From: Mariprofundaceae bacterium
Lineage (GTDB): Bacteria; Pseudomonadota; Zetaproteobacteria; Mariprofundales; Mariprofundaceae
Length of the DNA stretch: 6,247 nucleotides
Direction of reading: 5' to 3'
NCBI GenBank assembly: GCA_030950975.1
Contig: JAUZQL010000293.1
Coordinates: 1-6,247 of the forward strand
Part shown: one piece after another, positions 1 through 6,247 of the stretch
Layout: each line of letters opens with the position of its first letter
Position numbering within the stretch: position 1 is the first letter of the stretch
The notes under the pieces: generated by a model
The model's database searches: none
What the model saw: the letters and a program-made list of their open reading frames with translations, nothing else
Told to the model about the DNA's origin: nothing
Program-made: the position numbers and the translations under genes

Positions 1-861
1 AAGAAAGCAGAGCGTGAACAAAAGTGGCATAAGGCTTGGATAAATTATAAGCAGGCAGCAGAGTTTTCAGCCAAACCTGAGGTTTTTGATTCAAATATAG
101 CATCGGTCTACTTGCATCGTGAGCAGTTGCGCTTGAATACCTTGTTGAAGCAAAGACGTTTAGAAGATCATGCCTTGTTGCAAGGTTTGAAAGCGTATCA
201 AATTCCGAAAGGTGTGGCACAACATGATGTCGTGTTTTTAGCGTTTTTAAAACAGCATCACGCTGATTTATCTCAGCGAGCCGAACAAGCTTACGAAGCA
301 GCCAATGCCTATGTGCGTAAAAAGAAGTGGGTTGCAGCTTATGTTTTGATTGAATCACATTTGCGATTGATGCCTGATTCCTCACGTGGCGAAGCTTTGT
401 TGCATACGATACAAAAAGCATGGTTAAAAGGTCTGGTGATTCCTAAAAGCTTGAGTGAAAAAAGAGTCGTAAAGAAGAAAAATAGTGTACCGCCTTCTCC
501 AAAAGAGGTGAAGAAGCCGATTATTTTACCAAAAAGTGTTGCTTTGTCGAAAAGTGATATTCAAGCTTTGATAAAAGAACAAAAATGGATAGAAGCACGT
601 GATGCAGCGCTGACATATCAGGAACAGCAAGGAGAAGGTGCGAATGCTTTGTTGCAAGGTATCAATGTTCAAATCCATCGATTGGCGGAGCAAGCATTTC
701 AACAGGGCGGTGTTGCGTTTCAACAAGAGCATATTGATCAGGCCGTACAATTTTGGGATAAGGCACTGCAATTTGAGCCAGATAATGAAACCTATTTAGA
801 TGCCTTAAATCGAGCCTTGTCGCTACAAGAACGTTTGCACTTATTACGCCATAAAAGGTAG
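1..861 (+). CDS. TPR-like repeat protein, 5' end missing
   Basis: The reading frame is open from the first base to the TAG at 859-861, giving 286 visible residues, so the true start lies outside the window. A TTG at 112 is only an internal leucine codon. The protein is rich in Ala, Gln, Leu and Lys and looks mostly helical. Residues about 1-24, 88-127 and 227-270 have the spacing of tetratricopeptide-like helix pairs. The last is the clearest, with FQQGGVAFQQEHIDQAVQFW followed by KALQFEPDN. A Lys/Pro-rich stretch at about residues 148-180 probably links two helical domains. No membrane segment or catalytic motif is visible. TPR folds usually mediate protein-protein contacts; the partner is unknown. 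It lies 6 nt upstream of ispG, so the two are probably co-transcribed. In many gammaproteobacteria pilF and rodZ precede ispG, but I cannot equate this protein with either. The repeat call is moderately sure; the function is unknown. Confidence 0.8.
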   Translation, partial: KKAEREQKWHKAWINYKQAAEFSAKPEVFDSNIASVYLHREQLRLNTLLKQRRLEDHALLQGLKAYQIPKGVAQHDVVFLAFLKQHHADLSQRAEQAYEAANAYVRKKKWVAAYVLIESHLRLMPDSSRGEALLHTIQKAWLKGLVIPKSLSEKRVVKKKNSVPPSPKEVKKPIILPKSVALSKSDIQALIKEQKWIEARDAALTYQEQQGEGANALLQGINVQIHRLAEQAFQQGGVAFQQEHIDQAVQFWDKALQFEPDNETYLDALNRALSLQERLHLLRHKR

Positions 862-867
862 GGGATT

Positions 868-1977
868 ATGCGAGATACGATTGTTATGCCACGCCGTCAA
901 ACACGAAAAATTAGGGTTGGGAATGTTGCTGTAGGTGGGGATGCGCCGATTGCTGTACAATCTATGACCAATACTTTAACCACGGATATTGATGGAACCA
1001 TTGCACAGGTGCATTCACTGGAAGAAGCAGGTGCAGATATTGTGAGAATTTCGGTGCCAGATGCAGAATCAGCTGCCGCGATGCCTGAAATTTTAGCGCA
1101 AACAAATGTTCCGATTATTGCAGATATTCATTTTAGCTACAAAATGGCTTTGTTGGCACTTGATGCTGGTGTACATGGTTTGCGTTTAAATCCGGGTAAT
1201 ATTGGCAGCCAAGATCGTGTGGAACGGGTCGTCAAAGCAGCTCAGGAAAAAGGTGTATCGATTCGTATTGGTGTCAATGCAGGTTCACTTGAAAAGGAAT
1301 TTAATGAGCAATATGGTGAACCTTGTGCTGATGCGATGGTGGCCTCAGCCTTGCGGCATATCCGTATTCTTGAAGATATGAATTTCAATGATATTAAAGT
1401 ATCACTGAAAGCGAGTAATATTCCAATGACGGTGACTGCTTATCGTAAATTGGCTGAAAAAGTGGATTATCCTTTTCATTTAGGCATCACAGAATCAGGA
1501 AGCCTGTTTGGTGGTACAGTGAAATCATCGGTGGGTTTAGGCTTACTTTTGGCAGATGGCATTGGTGATACGGTGCGTGTGTCTTTGGCAGCCGAGCCCA
1601 AAGAAGAAATTAGAGTTGGGTTTGAAATCCTCAAAAGTCTTGGCTTACGTCATCGAGGTGTAAACTTGATTGCTTGCCCTTCATGTGCGAGACAAAAATT
1701 TAATGTAATCGAAACGGTGCAAGAGCTTGAAGGACGGCTAGCGCATATTCAAGAGCCTGTTGATGTGGCTGTGATTGGTTGTGTTGTGAATGGCCCTGGT
1801 GAGGCACAAGAAGTGCAAGTGGGCATTACAGGTGGTTATCCCACCCATACTTTTTACCATGATGGCGAAAAATTTGGACGTGTAAAATCATCGAATATGA
1901 TTGATGCACTGGTGGAAGAAGTGGAAAAACGTGCTGCTGTGATGCGTGAACATAAAAAACAGAGTGGGGATGAATGA
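868..1977 (+). CDS. ispG: IspG, 4-hydroxy-3-methylbut-2-en-1-yl diphosphate synthase
   Basis: This cytoplasmic [4Fe-4S] enzyme (GcpE) carries out the penultimate step of the MEP isoprenoid pathway. It reductively opens methylerythritol 2,4-cyclodiphosphate to HMBPP, using electrons from flavodoxin or ferredoxin. The 369-residue length is close to the 372 of E. coli and lacks the extra middle domain of plant and chlamydial enzymes. The N-terminal TIM-barrel part (about 1-260) carries QSMTNT and LRLNPGNIG. The C-terminal part holds the cluster ligands: Cys270 and Cys273 in CPSC, Cys305 in GCVVNGPGE, and Glu312. All four fall at the E. coli numbers, which supports the ATG at 868 over the in-frame ATG at 886. 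A G-rich Shine-Dalgarno-like stretch (856-865) lies just upstream and overlaps the previous stop codon. The stop overlaps the start of the cytochrome gene, indicating translational coupling. Identification is very secure. Confidence 0.98.
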   Translation: MRDTIVMPRRQTRKIRVGNVAVGGDAPIAVQSMTNTLTTDIDGTIAQVHSLEEAGADIVRISVPDAESAAAMPEILAQTNVPIIADIHFSYKMALLALDAGVHGLRLNPGNIGSQDRVERVVKAAQEKGVSIRIGVNAGSLEKEFNEQYGEPCADAMVASALRHIRILEDMNFNDIKVSLKASNIPMTVTAYRKLAEKVDYPFHLGITESGSLFGGTVKSSVGLGLLLADGIGDTVRVSLAAEPKEEIRVGFEILKSLGLRHRGVNLIACPSCARQKFNVIETVQELEGRLAHIQEPVDVAVIGCVVNGPGEAQEVQVGITGGYPTHTFYHDGEKFGRVKSSNMIDALVEEVEKRAAVMREHKKQSGDE

Positions 1978-2543
1978 TGAAAAAATATATATTAGGTATG
2001 TCTAGTTTGGCAGTGTTGTTTACATTTTCACTGAACGTATGGGCTGAAGATTCAGAACATGAATCAGAAAAAACGAAGAATTATACACAAGCAACAGATG
2101 TTCATTCAGCAATGCAGGGCAAAAAAGATTATCGAAAAGAGTGTTCGTCGTGTCATATGGCTTATCCAGCCAACTTTCTTCCCGCTCGCTCGTGGAAAGC
2201 ATTGCTCAATGATTTGGATGAACATTTTGGTGAAAATGCTGAGCTAGATGCAGAAGATAAACGCAGTATTCTCACCTATTTGGATGCGAACGCATCGGAT
2301 CATAGCCACAGCCGTTTTGCAGCTTGGATCAATCGTTCGATTTCTCCGAATAAAACACCGTTGCGCATCACTAAAACACGTTATTTTGACCGTTTGCATG
2401 ATGAAGTACCGACCCGTTTTGTATCAGGAAATCCTAAAGTTCGTTCCTTTTCAAATTGTATCGCATGCCATCGCGGCGCAGATCAAGGTGATTTTGATGA
2501 AGATCGTGTGATCATTCCAGGTGTGAAGCGTTGGGAAGATTGA
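1977..2543 (+). CDS. Exported diheme cytochrome c, DHC-like
   Basis: This is a small periplasmic electron carrier of 188 residues. Residues 1-23 form a Sec signal peptide: Lys-Lys, a hydrophobic core, then a VWA|ED cleavage site. Two c-type heme motifs follow, CSSCH at 56-60 and CIACH at 161-165. The C-terminal part, with an RYFDRLHDE segment, CIACHRGAD and a closing VIIPGVKRW, resembles the proteobacterial dihaem cytochrome c (DHC) family. Members of that family are typically bis-histidine ligated; candidate distal ligands are His43, 83, 109, 111 and 141. The start is ambiguous: ATG at 1974 (4-nt overlap with ispG) or at 1977 (TGATG overlap). I chose 1977 because GGGGA at 1966-1970 is then 6 nt away. 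Known DHC genes can neighbour genes for SHP and a cytochrome b; neither is visible here, so the redox partner is unknown. The diheme call is very secure, the family assignment fairly so. Confidence 0.9.
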   Translation: MKKYILGMSSLAVLFTFSLNVWAEDSEHESEKTKNYTQATDVHSAMQGKKDYRKECSSCHMAYPANFLPARSWKALLNDLDEHFGENAELDAEDKRSILTYLDANASDHSHSRFAAWINRSISPNKTPLRITKTRYFDRLHDEVPTRFVSGNPKVRSFSNCIACHRGADQGDFDEDRVIIPGVKRWED

Positions 2544-2572
2544 AGTAGGATAATGAATAACTGAGAGAGAAC

Positions 2573-3820
2573 ATGTCTAAAAAATTACAAAGTATTCGTG
2601 GTATTCATGATGGTTTAGCGACTGAAGTTGCGAAATGGCGAAACATTGAAGATGTAGCTCGTAAGGTATTTACGAGTCATGCCATCTCGGAAGTTCGGCT
2701 TCCAATATTAGAGCCAACAAGCTTGTTTGTACGCTCTGTGGGCGAGGAAACAGATATTGTTTCCAAAGAAATGTATGCCTTTGAAGATCAAGGTGGCGAT
2801 CATATTTGTTTGCGCCCTGAAGGAACGGCTGGGGCAGTGCGTGCCTATTTGCAGGCAGGTTTGACACGAGCAGGTGCGCAGCGTTGGTTTTATATGGGAC
2901 CGATGTTTCGTCGGGAACGCCCTCAAAAAGGACGTTTACGCCAATTTCAACAGATTGGTGTGGAATATTTTGGCGTGAATGGCCCTGTTGCGGATGTTGA
3001 GATGTTAAGGATGGCACAGCAATTTTTGGATGAACTGGGTATTCAGCAAACACGTCTAGAAATCAATACATTGGGCTGTTCAACATGTCGCCCCGCATAC
3101 CGTGAAACTTTGATGGCTTATCTAAAAGAACGGGCTGAATTATTGTGTGTAACATGCAATGATCGCATCGAAACAAATCCCATGCGTGTGCTGGATTGTA
3201 AAAATAAAACGTGCCAAGCCCAACTGCTTGATGCTCCTGAAGTCGTTACTCATGTTTGTGGTGATTGTGATGCTCATTTTACAGGCTTGAAATCAGGTTT
3301 GGATGCATTGAATGTCAATTATACCGTCAACCCTCGCATTGTGCGTGGCTTGGATTATTACAATCGTACGGCGTTTGAGTTTGTAAGCGATCAACTTGGC
3401 GCACAAGGAACCGTGTTGGCAGGCGGTCGTTATGATGGGCTTGTTGAATCGCTTGGTGGCCCTGCGACCTCAGCCGTTGGTTTTGCGGCAGGTATGGAGC
3501 GTTTGGCGATGTTGTTGCCCGATGTGCCTAAACCTCGATTGGATGTGGTGGTAGCAGCTTTGGGCGATGAAAGCTTGCCTTATTCCTTAAGGGTTGCGGA
3601 TGTTTTACGTCAGCAAGGTTTGATTGTCATTCATGCGGGTGGTGGATCTGCGAAACGGCAATTCAAAATTGCAGATCGTGAAAATTCACGTTGTGTGCTT
3701 GTAATTGGCGAAGATGAGGTGTCAAAAGGCGGCGTCATGTTGAAGTATCTTGAAACAGGTAAGCAAGATTTTTATTTATTGGATGACGCTGTGCAGATTT
3801 TATTGGCAAGAGACATATAG
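2573..3820 (+). CDS. hisS: HisRS, histidyl-tRNA synthetase (class II)
   Basis: This enzyme charges tRNA-His with histidine in the cytoplasm, as a homodimeric class II synthetase. The 415-residue length is usual for bacteria. Visible motifs in order are: the N-terminal IRGIHD; motif 1 around residues 41-60; LRPEGTAGAVRAY (80-92); motif 2, FRRERPQKGRLRQFQQIGVE (112-131), with Arg113; the histidine-specific RGLDYYNRTAFEF (258-270) with Arg258; motif 3, GFAAGMERL (303-311); and an anticodon-binding domain from about 322 to the end. The insertion between motif 2 and the histidine motif carries four cysteine pairs (169/172, 192/195, 209/214, 229/232) that the E. coli enzyme lacks, suggesting a metal site. 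The ATG at 2573 follows a purine-rich GAGAGAGA (2563-2570), an imperfect ribosome binding site. The gene follows the cytochrome by 29 nt, so it is probably co-transcribed with ispG. No clear terminator follows it. Confidence 0.98.
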   Translation: MSKKLQSIRGIHDGLATEVAKWRNIEDVARKVFTSHAISEVRLPILEPTSLFVRSVGEETDIVSKEMYAFEDQGGDHICLRPEGTAGAVRAYLQAGLTRAGAQRWFYMGPMFRRERPQKGRLRQFQQIGVEYFGVNGPVADVEMLRMAQQFLDELGIQQTRLEINTLGCSTCRPAYRETLMAYLKERAELLCVTCNDRIETNPMRVLDCKNKTCQAQLLDAPEVVTHVCGDCDAHFTGLKSGLDALNVNYTVNPRIVRGLDYYNRTAFEFVSDQLGAQGTVLAGGRYDGLVESLGGPATSAVGFAAGMERLAMLLPDVPKPRLDVVVAALGDESLPYSLRVADVLRQQGLIVIHAGGGSAKRQFKIADRENSRCVLVIGEDEVSKGGVMLKYLETGKQDFYLLDDAVQILLARDI

Positions 3821-3941
3821 AAATACGTGTTTAAATGATGCCTAAATCTTGCGCTTAGGATGATTTCTCTGTAGCAAGCGCGCCACTTTACACGTCATTT
3901 CATCCAATGTGCTGATTGTTATTTCAATGAAATCAATGAGT

Positions 3942-3947
3942 TAGAAT
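3942..3947 (+). promoter_or_regulatory. Possible rpsB -10 box
   Basis: TAGAAT matches the sigma-70 -10 consensus at five of six positions and lies 34 nt before the rpsB start. No good -35 box sits at 16-18 nt; TTGTTA at 3916-3921 is 20 nt away, which is too far for a standard promoter. If this box is real, the rpsB leader would be only about 20 nt long. Confidence 0.2.
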
Positions 3948-3966
3948 TGACGTAAGGTTAACATTT

Positions 3967-3971
3967 GGAGG
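3967..3971 (+). promoter_or_regulatory. Strong ribosome binding site of rpsB
   Basis: GGAGG lies 4 nt before the ATG at 3976. It is one of the two best Shine-Dalgarno matches in the window, the other being before tsf. It fixes the rpsB start and fits a highly expressed ribosomal gene. Confidence 0.75.
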
Positions 3972-3975
3972 ACTT

Positions 3976-4752
3976 ATGTCTCAATATACAATGAAACAAC
4001 TGCTCGAAGCAGGTGTTCATTTCGGTCATCAGACCCGCCGTTGGAACCCAAAAATGGCACCTTATATTTTTGGTAATCGTAACGGTATTCATATCGTCGA
4101 TTTACAAAAAACATTACGCATGGCGAATGAAGCATATTCATTCATGAAAGAGTTGGCGAACGCTGGCGGTCGTGTGTTGTTTGTGGGTACAAAACGTCAA
4201 GCCCGCGAAGCCATCAAAGAAGAAGCGATACGTTCCGAACAATATTTTGTCAATCACCGTTGGTTGGGTGGCATGTTGACCAACTTTCAAACAGTGCAGC
4301 AATCTGTGCGTAAAATGAAAGAGTTACAGCGTCAAAAAGAAGAAGGTGTCTTTGAACTTCTAACCAAAAAAGAAGCTTTGCAAAAACAACGTGCATTGAG
4401 CAAGTTAGAATGTTCATTGGGTGGCATTAAAGAAATGTCGCACTTACCAGACTGTTTGTTTGTGATGGATGTACGCAAAGAAGAGTTGGCCGTAAAAGAA
4501 GCTAAAAAATTAGGTATTCCTGTGGTTGCTGTTGTTGATACAAACTGTAACCCAAGTGATATTGATTATATTATTCCAGGTAATGATGATGCGATTCGTG
4601 CTGTGCGTTTGTTTTGCGCAAAAACTGCCGATGCGATTCTTGAAGGTGCAGAAGCTTGGAGAATTGAAAATGCTGAAGATGACGAAGATGTTATTGAAGC
4701 AATGGTACATGCAGCTGAATCTGATGAATCGTCAGAAGGCGCAGTAGCGTAA
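3976..4752 (+). CDS. rpsB: Small ribosomal subunit protein S2
   Basis: S2 (uS2) binds late in assembly of the 30S subunit, at the head-body junction, and is needed for S1 to join. The 258-residue sequence begins with MSQYTMKQLLEAGVHFGHQT, the usual S2 N-terminus. It contains RRWNPKMAPYIFGNRNGIHI (21-40), FVGTKRQAREAI (69-80), the coiled-coil hairpin region (about 104-150), and the C-terminal signature from PVVAVVDTNCNP to IPGNDDAIRAV (182-210). The tail after residue 230 is strongly acidic (AEDDEDVIEA and ESDESSEG) and probably disordered. The ATG at 3976 follows a strong GGAGG. The gene opens an rpsB-tsf-pyrH operon, an order widespread in bacteria, and a terminator directly follows it. Identification is very secure. 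Confidence 0.98.
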   Translation: MSQYTMKQLLEAGVHFGHQTRRWNPKMAPYIFGNRNGIHIVDLQKTLRMANEAYSFMKELANAGGRVLFVGTKRQAREAIKEEAIRSEQYFVNHRWLGGMLTNFQTVQQSVRKMKELQRQKEEGVFELLTKKEALQKQRALSKLECSLGGIKEMSHLPDCLFVMDVRKEELAVKEAKKLGIPVVAVVDTNCNPSDIDYIIPGNDDAIRAVRLFCAKTADAILEGAEAWRIENAEDDEDVIEAMVHAAESDESSEGAVA

Positions 4753-4771
4753 TTAGATTTTAATAAACTTT

Positions 4772-4799
4772 GGGGGTGGCGTAGCTGCCCCTTTTTTTT
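4772..4799 (+). terminator. Intrinsic terminator between rpsB and tsf
   Basis: GGGGTGGC (4773-4780) pairs with GCTGCCCC (4784-4791) around a GTA loop. This gives an 8-bp stem with two central G-U pairs, capped at its base by four G-C pairs and followed at once by eight T residues (4792-4799). This is a standard Rho-independent terminator 20 nt after the rpsB stop. As tsf and pyrH continue in the same direction, it probably acts as a partial terminator that lowers their transcript relative to rpsB. A terminator-like element in the rpsB-tsf gap is also reported for E. coli, as I recall. No convincing new promoter is visible in the 39 nt that follow. Confidence 0.9.
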
Positions 4800-4826
4800 G
4801 AATTTAAATGGATATAGAAAAGGACT

Positions 4827-4831
4827 GGAGG
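4827..4831 (+). promoter_or_regulatory. Strong ribosome binding site of tsf
   Basis: GGAGG lies 7 nt before the ATG at 4839, the ideal spacing. It decides the tsf start and lies downstream of the terminator, so it is free of that hairpin. Confidence 0.75.
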
Positions 4832-4838
4832 ATAAGTC

Positions 4839-5732
4839 ATGGCCAAGATTACGGCTGCTGATGTAAAAAAACTGCGTGAAGCAACGGGCGCAGGTATGAT
4901 GGATTGTAAAAAAGCTTTGGCTGAAGTGGACGGTGTTCATGATGCGGCTGTAGATTTTTTGCGTAAAAAAGGCTTGGCTGCTGCGTCCAAGAAAGCAGGT
5001 CGTGTAGCTGCTGAAGGCGTGGTGTCAACAGCAACGAAAGGCAAGGTATCCGTAGTCTTGGAAGTGAATGCTGAAACTGATTTTGTGAGTAAAAATGAAC
5101 AGTTTATTGCTTTTGTTGATGCCTTGAAGACTTTGATTTTAGACAAACGCCCTGCCGATGTAGATGCGTTGAAAGCATTGCCTTTTAATGCTGAACTCAA
5201 TGTGGAACAAGCACTGTCTCAATTGATTGCGACCATTGGCGAAAATATGAGTATTCGCCGTTTTGAAGTGATTGAAACTGAAGGTGTGACAGCATCTTAC
5301 ATTCATGGCGAAGGTCGCATTGCTGTCTTGCTTGCGATTAAGGGTGAAGTATCGGATGAATTGCAAGCGATAGCACGTGGTGTGGCGATGCATGTTGCTG
5401 CTGTGAATCCATCATTTATTTCACGTGAAAGTGTTACAGAAGAAGTGATTGAACGTGAACGCAAAGTATTGACAGAGCGTGCTTTGGCAACAGGTAAGCC
5501 CGCAGCGATTGTAGATAAAATTGTATCGGGTCAAATGAATAAATTTTATTCTGAAAACTGCTTGTTGGATCAAGCGTTTGTGATGGATACGGATACAACC
5601 GTAGGCAAGGCAATCAAGGCTGTTGATGCCAATGCTGAGCTTATTGCCATGGTTCGTTTCGGTTTGGGTGAAGGCATTGAAAAAGAAGAATCTGATTTTG
5701 CTGCTGAAGTTGCAGCACAAGTGAACGCTTAA
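4839..5732 (+). CDS. tsf: Elongation factor Ts
   Basis: EF-Ts is the cytoplasmic nucleotide exchange factor that releases GDP from EF-Tu so that it can be reloaded with GTP. The 297-residue protein is slightly longer than the E. coli one. The N-terminal UBA-like domain (about 1-55) carries LREATGAGMMDCKKAL (12-27) and leads into KKAGRVAAEGVV. The core has TDFVSKNEQF (80-89), whose Asp81-Phe82 correspond to the pair that wedges into the magnesium site of EF-Tu. Subdomain C follows, with HVAAVNPSFISRE (185-197) and the conserved ENCLLDQAFV (239-248). The sequence DFLRKKGLAAASKKAGRVAAEG looks less like enterobacterial EF-Ts than like that of other proteobacterial classes. The gene lies in the usual place between rpsB and pyrH, 15 nt before the latter. 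Identification is very secure. Confidence 0.98.
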   Translation: MAKITAADVKKLREATGAGMMDCKKALAEVDGVHDAAVDFLRKKGLAAASKKAGRVAAEGVVSTATKGKVSVVLEVNAETDFVSKNEQFIAFVDALKTLILDKRPADVDALKALPFNAELNVEQALSQLIATIGENMSIRRFEVIETEGVTASYIHGEGRIAVLLAIKGEVSDELQAIARGVAMHVAAVNPSFISRESVTEEVIERERKVLTERALATGKPAAIVDKIVSGQMNKFYSENCLLDQAFVMDTDTTVGKAIKAVDANAELIAMVRFGLGEGIEKEESDFAAEVAAQVNA

Positions 5733-5736
5733 ATAC

Positions 5737-5740
5737 GGAG
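5737..5740 (+). promoter_or_regulatory. Ribosome binding site of pyrH
   Basis: GGAG lies 7 nt before the ATG at 5748. It supports that start over the in-frame ATG at 5775, which has only a weak GGAA about 10 nt upstream. Confidence 0.6.
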
Positions 5741-5747
5741 TCTGGAT

Positions 5748-6247
5748 ATGACGCATAACACTGGAAAAGTTTCAATGAAGCAGGGGAAGTATCAACGTGT
5801 TTTGTTGAAACTTTCTGGTGAAGTGCTGATGGGTCATGATGCATATGGCATTGAACCGAATACCATCAATCGTTTGGCGGCTGAACTCATTCAAGTGAGT
5901 CAAAGCGGTGTGGAGTTAGCGATTGTGATTGGTGGTGGTAATATTTTTCGAGGCATGATGGGAACAGCCTCAGGAATGGATCGTGCCAGTGCAGATTATA
6001 TGGGCATGATGGCAACGATGATGAATGCTGTAGCATTGCAAGATGCGATTGAACGACAAGGTGAGGTGGTGCGTGTCATTTCTGCTTTGCATGTTAAAGA
6101 GGTTGCAGAGCCTTATATTCGTCGTCGTGCGATTCGTCATTTAGAAAAAGGGCGTATTCTTATTTTTGCAGCAGGAACAGGAAACCCTTATTTTACAACG
6201 GATACTGCGGCAAGTTTGCGCGCGATGGAAATTCAAGCAGAGATTGT
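5748..6247 (+). CDS. pyrH: PyrH, UMP kinase, 3' end missing
   Basis: PyrH phosphorylates UMP to UDP with ATP in pyrimidine nucleotide synthesis. The bacterial enzyme is a hexamer of the amino acid kinase fold, unrelated to eukaryotic UMP/CMP kinases, and is usually controlled by GTP and UTP. The frame is open to the window edge and shows 166 codons of an expected total near 240. Visible motifs are RVLLKLSGEVL (17-27) near the N-terminus, VIGGGNIFRG (60-69), the MGMMATMMNAVALQDA stretch (85-100) and AAGTGNPYFTTDTAA (141-155), all typical of the family. About 13 residues precede the conserved core, and ATG 5775 could be an alternative start. The missing part would hold the rest of the ATP-binding half. 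It is the third gene of the rpsB-tsf-pyrH operon; frr commonly follows but is outside the window. Identification is very secure. Confidence 0.97.
   Translation, partial: MTHNTGKVSMKQGKYQRVLLKLSGEVLMGHDAYGIEPNTINRLAAELIQVSQSGVELAIVIGGGNIFRGMMGTASGMDRASADYMGMMATMMNAVALQDAIERQGEVVRVISALHVKEVAEPYIRRRAIRHLEKGRILIFAAGTGNPYFTTDTAASLRAMEIQAEI

Larger units (their letters stand above)
3821..3975. promoter_or_regulatory. hisS-rpsB intergenic region, likely rpsB leader
   Basis: This 155-nt gap is the only long non-coding stretch in the window and separates the ispG-hisS group from the ribosomal operon. It holds several short inverted repeats: CCTAA/TTAGG (3841-3845 with 3855-3859), GCGCTT/AAGCGC (3851-3856 with 3876-3881) and ATTTC/GAAAT (3921-3925 with 3929-3933). 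The first two overlap and so would be mutually exclusive in RNA. The heptamer TCAATGA occurs twice, 9 nt apart (3924 and 3933). None of the stems is followed by a convincing T-run, so I do not call a hisS terminator. In E. coli, protein S2 represses its own operon through the rpsB leader; a similar role here is inference only. Confidence 0.4.

Noticed and set aside
112..114. TTG as the start of the first gene
   Set aside because: The same frame stays open to base 1 with similar composition, so the gene simply runs off the left edge.
2553..2564. Tiny ORF ATG-AAT-AAC-TGA preceded by AGGA, just upstream of hisS
   Set aside because: It has three codons, no histidine codons and only 2 nt between AGGA and ATG, so it is most likely chance.
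2670..3053. Antisense 127-codon ORF within hisS
   Set aside because: It lies wholly opposite conserved HisRS motifs and shows no recognisable domain.
3841..3859. CCTAA/TTAGG hairpin as the hisS terminator
   Set aside because: The stem is only 5 bp, AT-rich, and not followed by a T-run.
3887..3892. TTTACA as a -35 box for rpsB
   Set aside because: It matches the consensus well, but no -10-like hexamer occurs 16-18 nt downstream.
4798..4818. TTGAAT plus TATAGA as a tsf promoter
   Set aside because: The spacing between the two boxes is only 9 nt, far too short for a sigma-70 promoter.
4566..4940. Antisense 124-codon ORF spanning the rpsB-tsf junction
   Set aside because: It lies opposite rpsB and tsf, runs through the terminator, and its Ser-rich sequence looks like a reverse-strand shadow.
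5421..5756. Antisense 111-codon ORF opposite the end of tsf
   Set aside because: It is a shadow of tsf with low-complexity Phe/His/Asn content and no recognisable domain.

Overview
This window is an ordinary bacterial housekeeping segment with six protein-coding genes, all on the + strand. Two are cut by the window edges. The order is: TPR-like protein (5' end missing), ispG, a small exported diheme cytochrome c, hisS, rpsB, tsf, pyrH (3' end missing). The DNA leans AT-rich and codon use looks uniform, so I see no sign of recent transfer. No rRNA, tRNA, insertion sequence, CRISPR array or prophage is visible.

The proteins and gene order suggest a Gram-negative proteobacterium. The rpsB-tsf-pyrH and ispG-hisS neighbourhoods are both common there. 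IspG aligns position for position with the E. coli enzyme at its iron-sulfur ligands. The cytochrome has a secretory signal and resembles the proteobacterial DHC family. The AT-rich composition and the cytochrome would fit a lithotrophic or microaerobic lineage such as a zetaproteobacterium, but that placement is a guess.

Region 1 (1-3820) looks like one tightly packed operon. The TPR-like gene ends 6 nt before ispG. ispG overlaps the cytochrome start in a TGATG junction, and hisS follows after 29 nt. It combines isoprenoid precursor synthesis (IspG), a periplasmic electron carrier and histidyl-tRNA synthesis.

Region 2 (3821-3975) is a 155-nt gap with small inverted repeats, one possible -10 box and a strong ribosome binding site. 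It is the likely place for the rpsB promoter and leader.

Region 3 (3976-6247) is the translation and nucleotide operon rpsB-tsf-pyrH. A clear intrinsic terminator sits between rpsB and tsf, so S2 can be made in excess over EF-Ts and UMP kinase if read-through is partial.

I found no convincing novel system. The points most worth a second look are the cytochrome gene lodged between ispG and hisS, a four-pair cysteine cluster in HisRS, and the terminator inside the rpsB-tsf operon.
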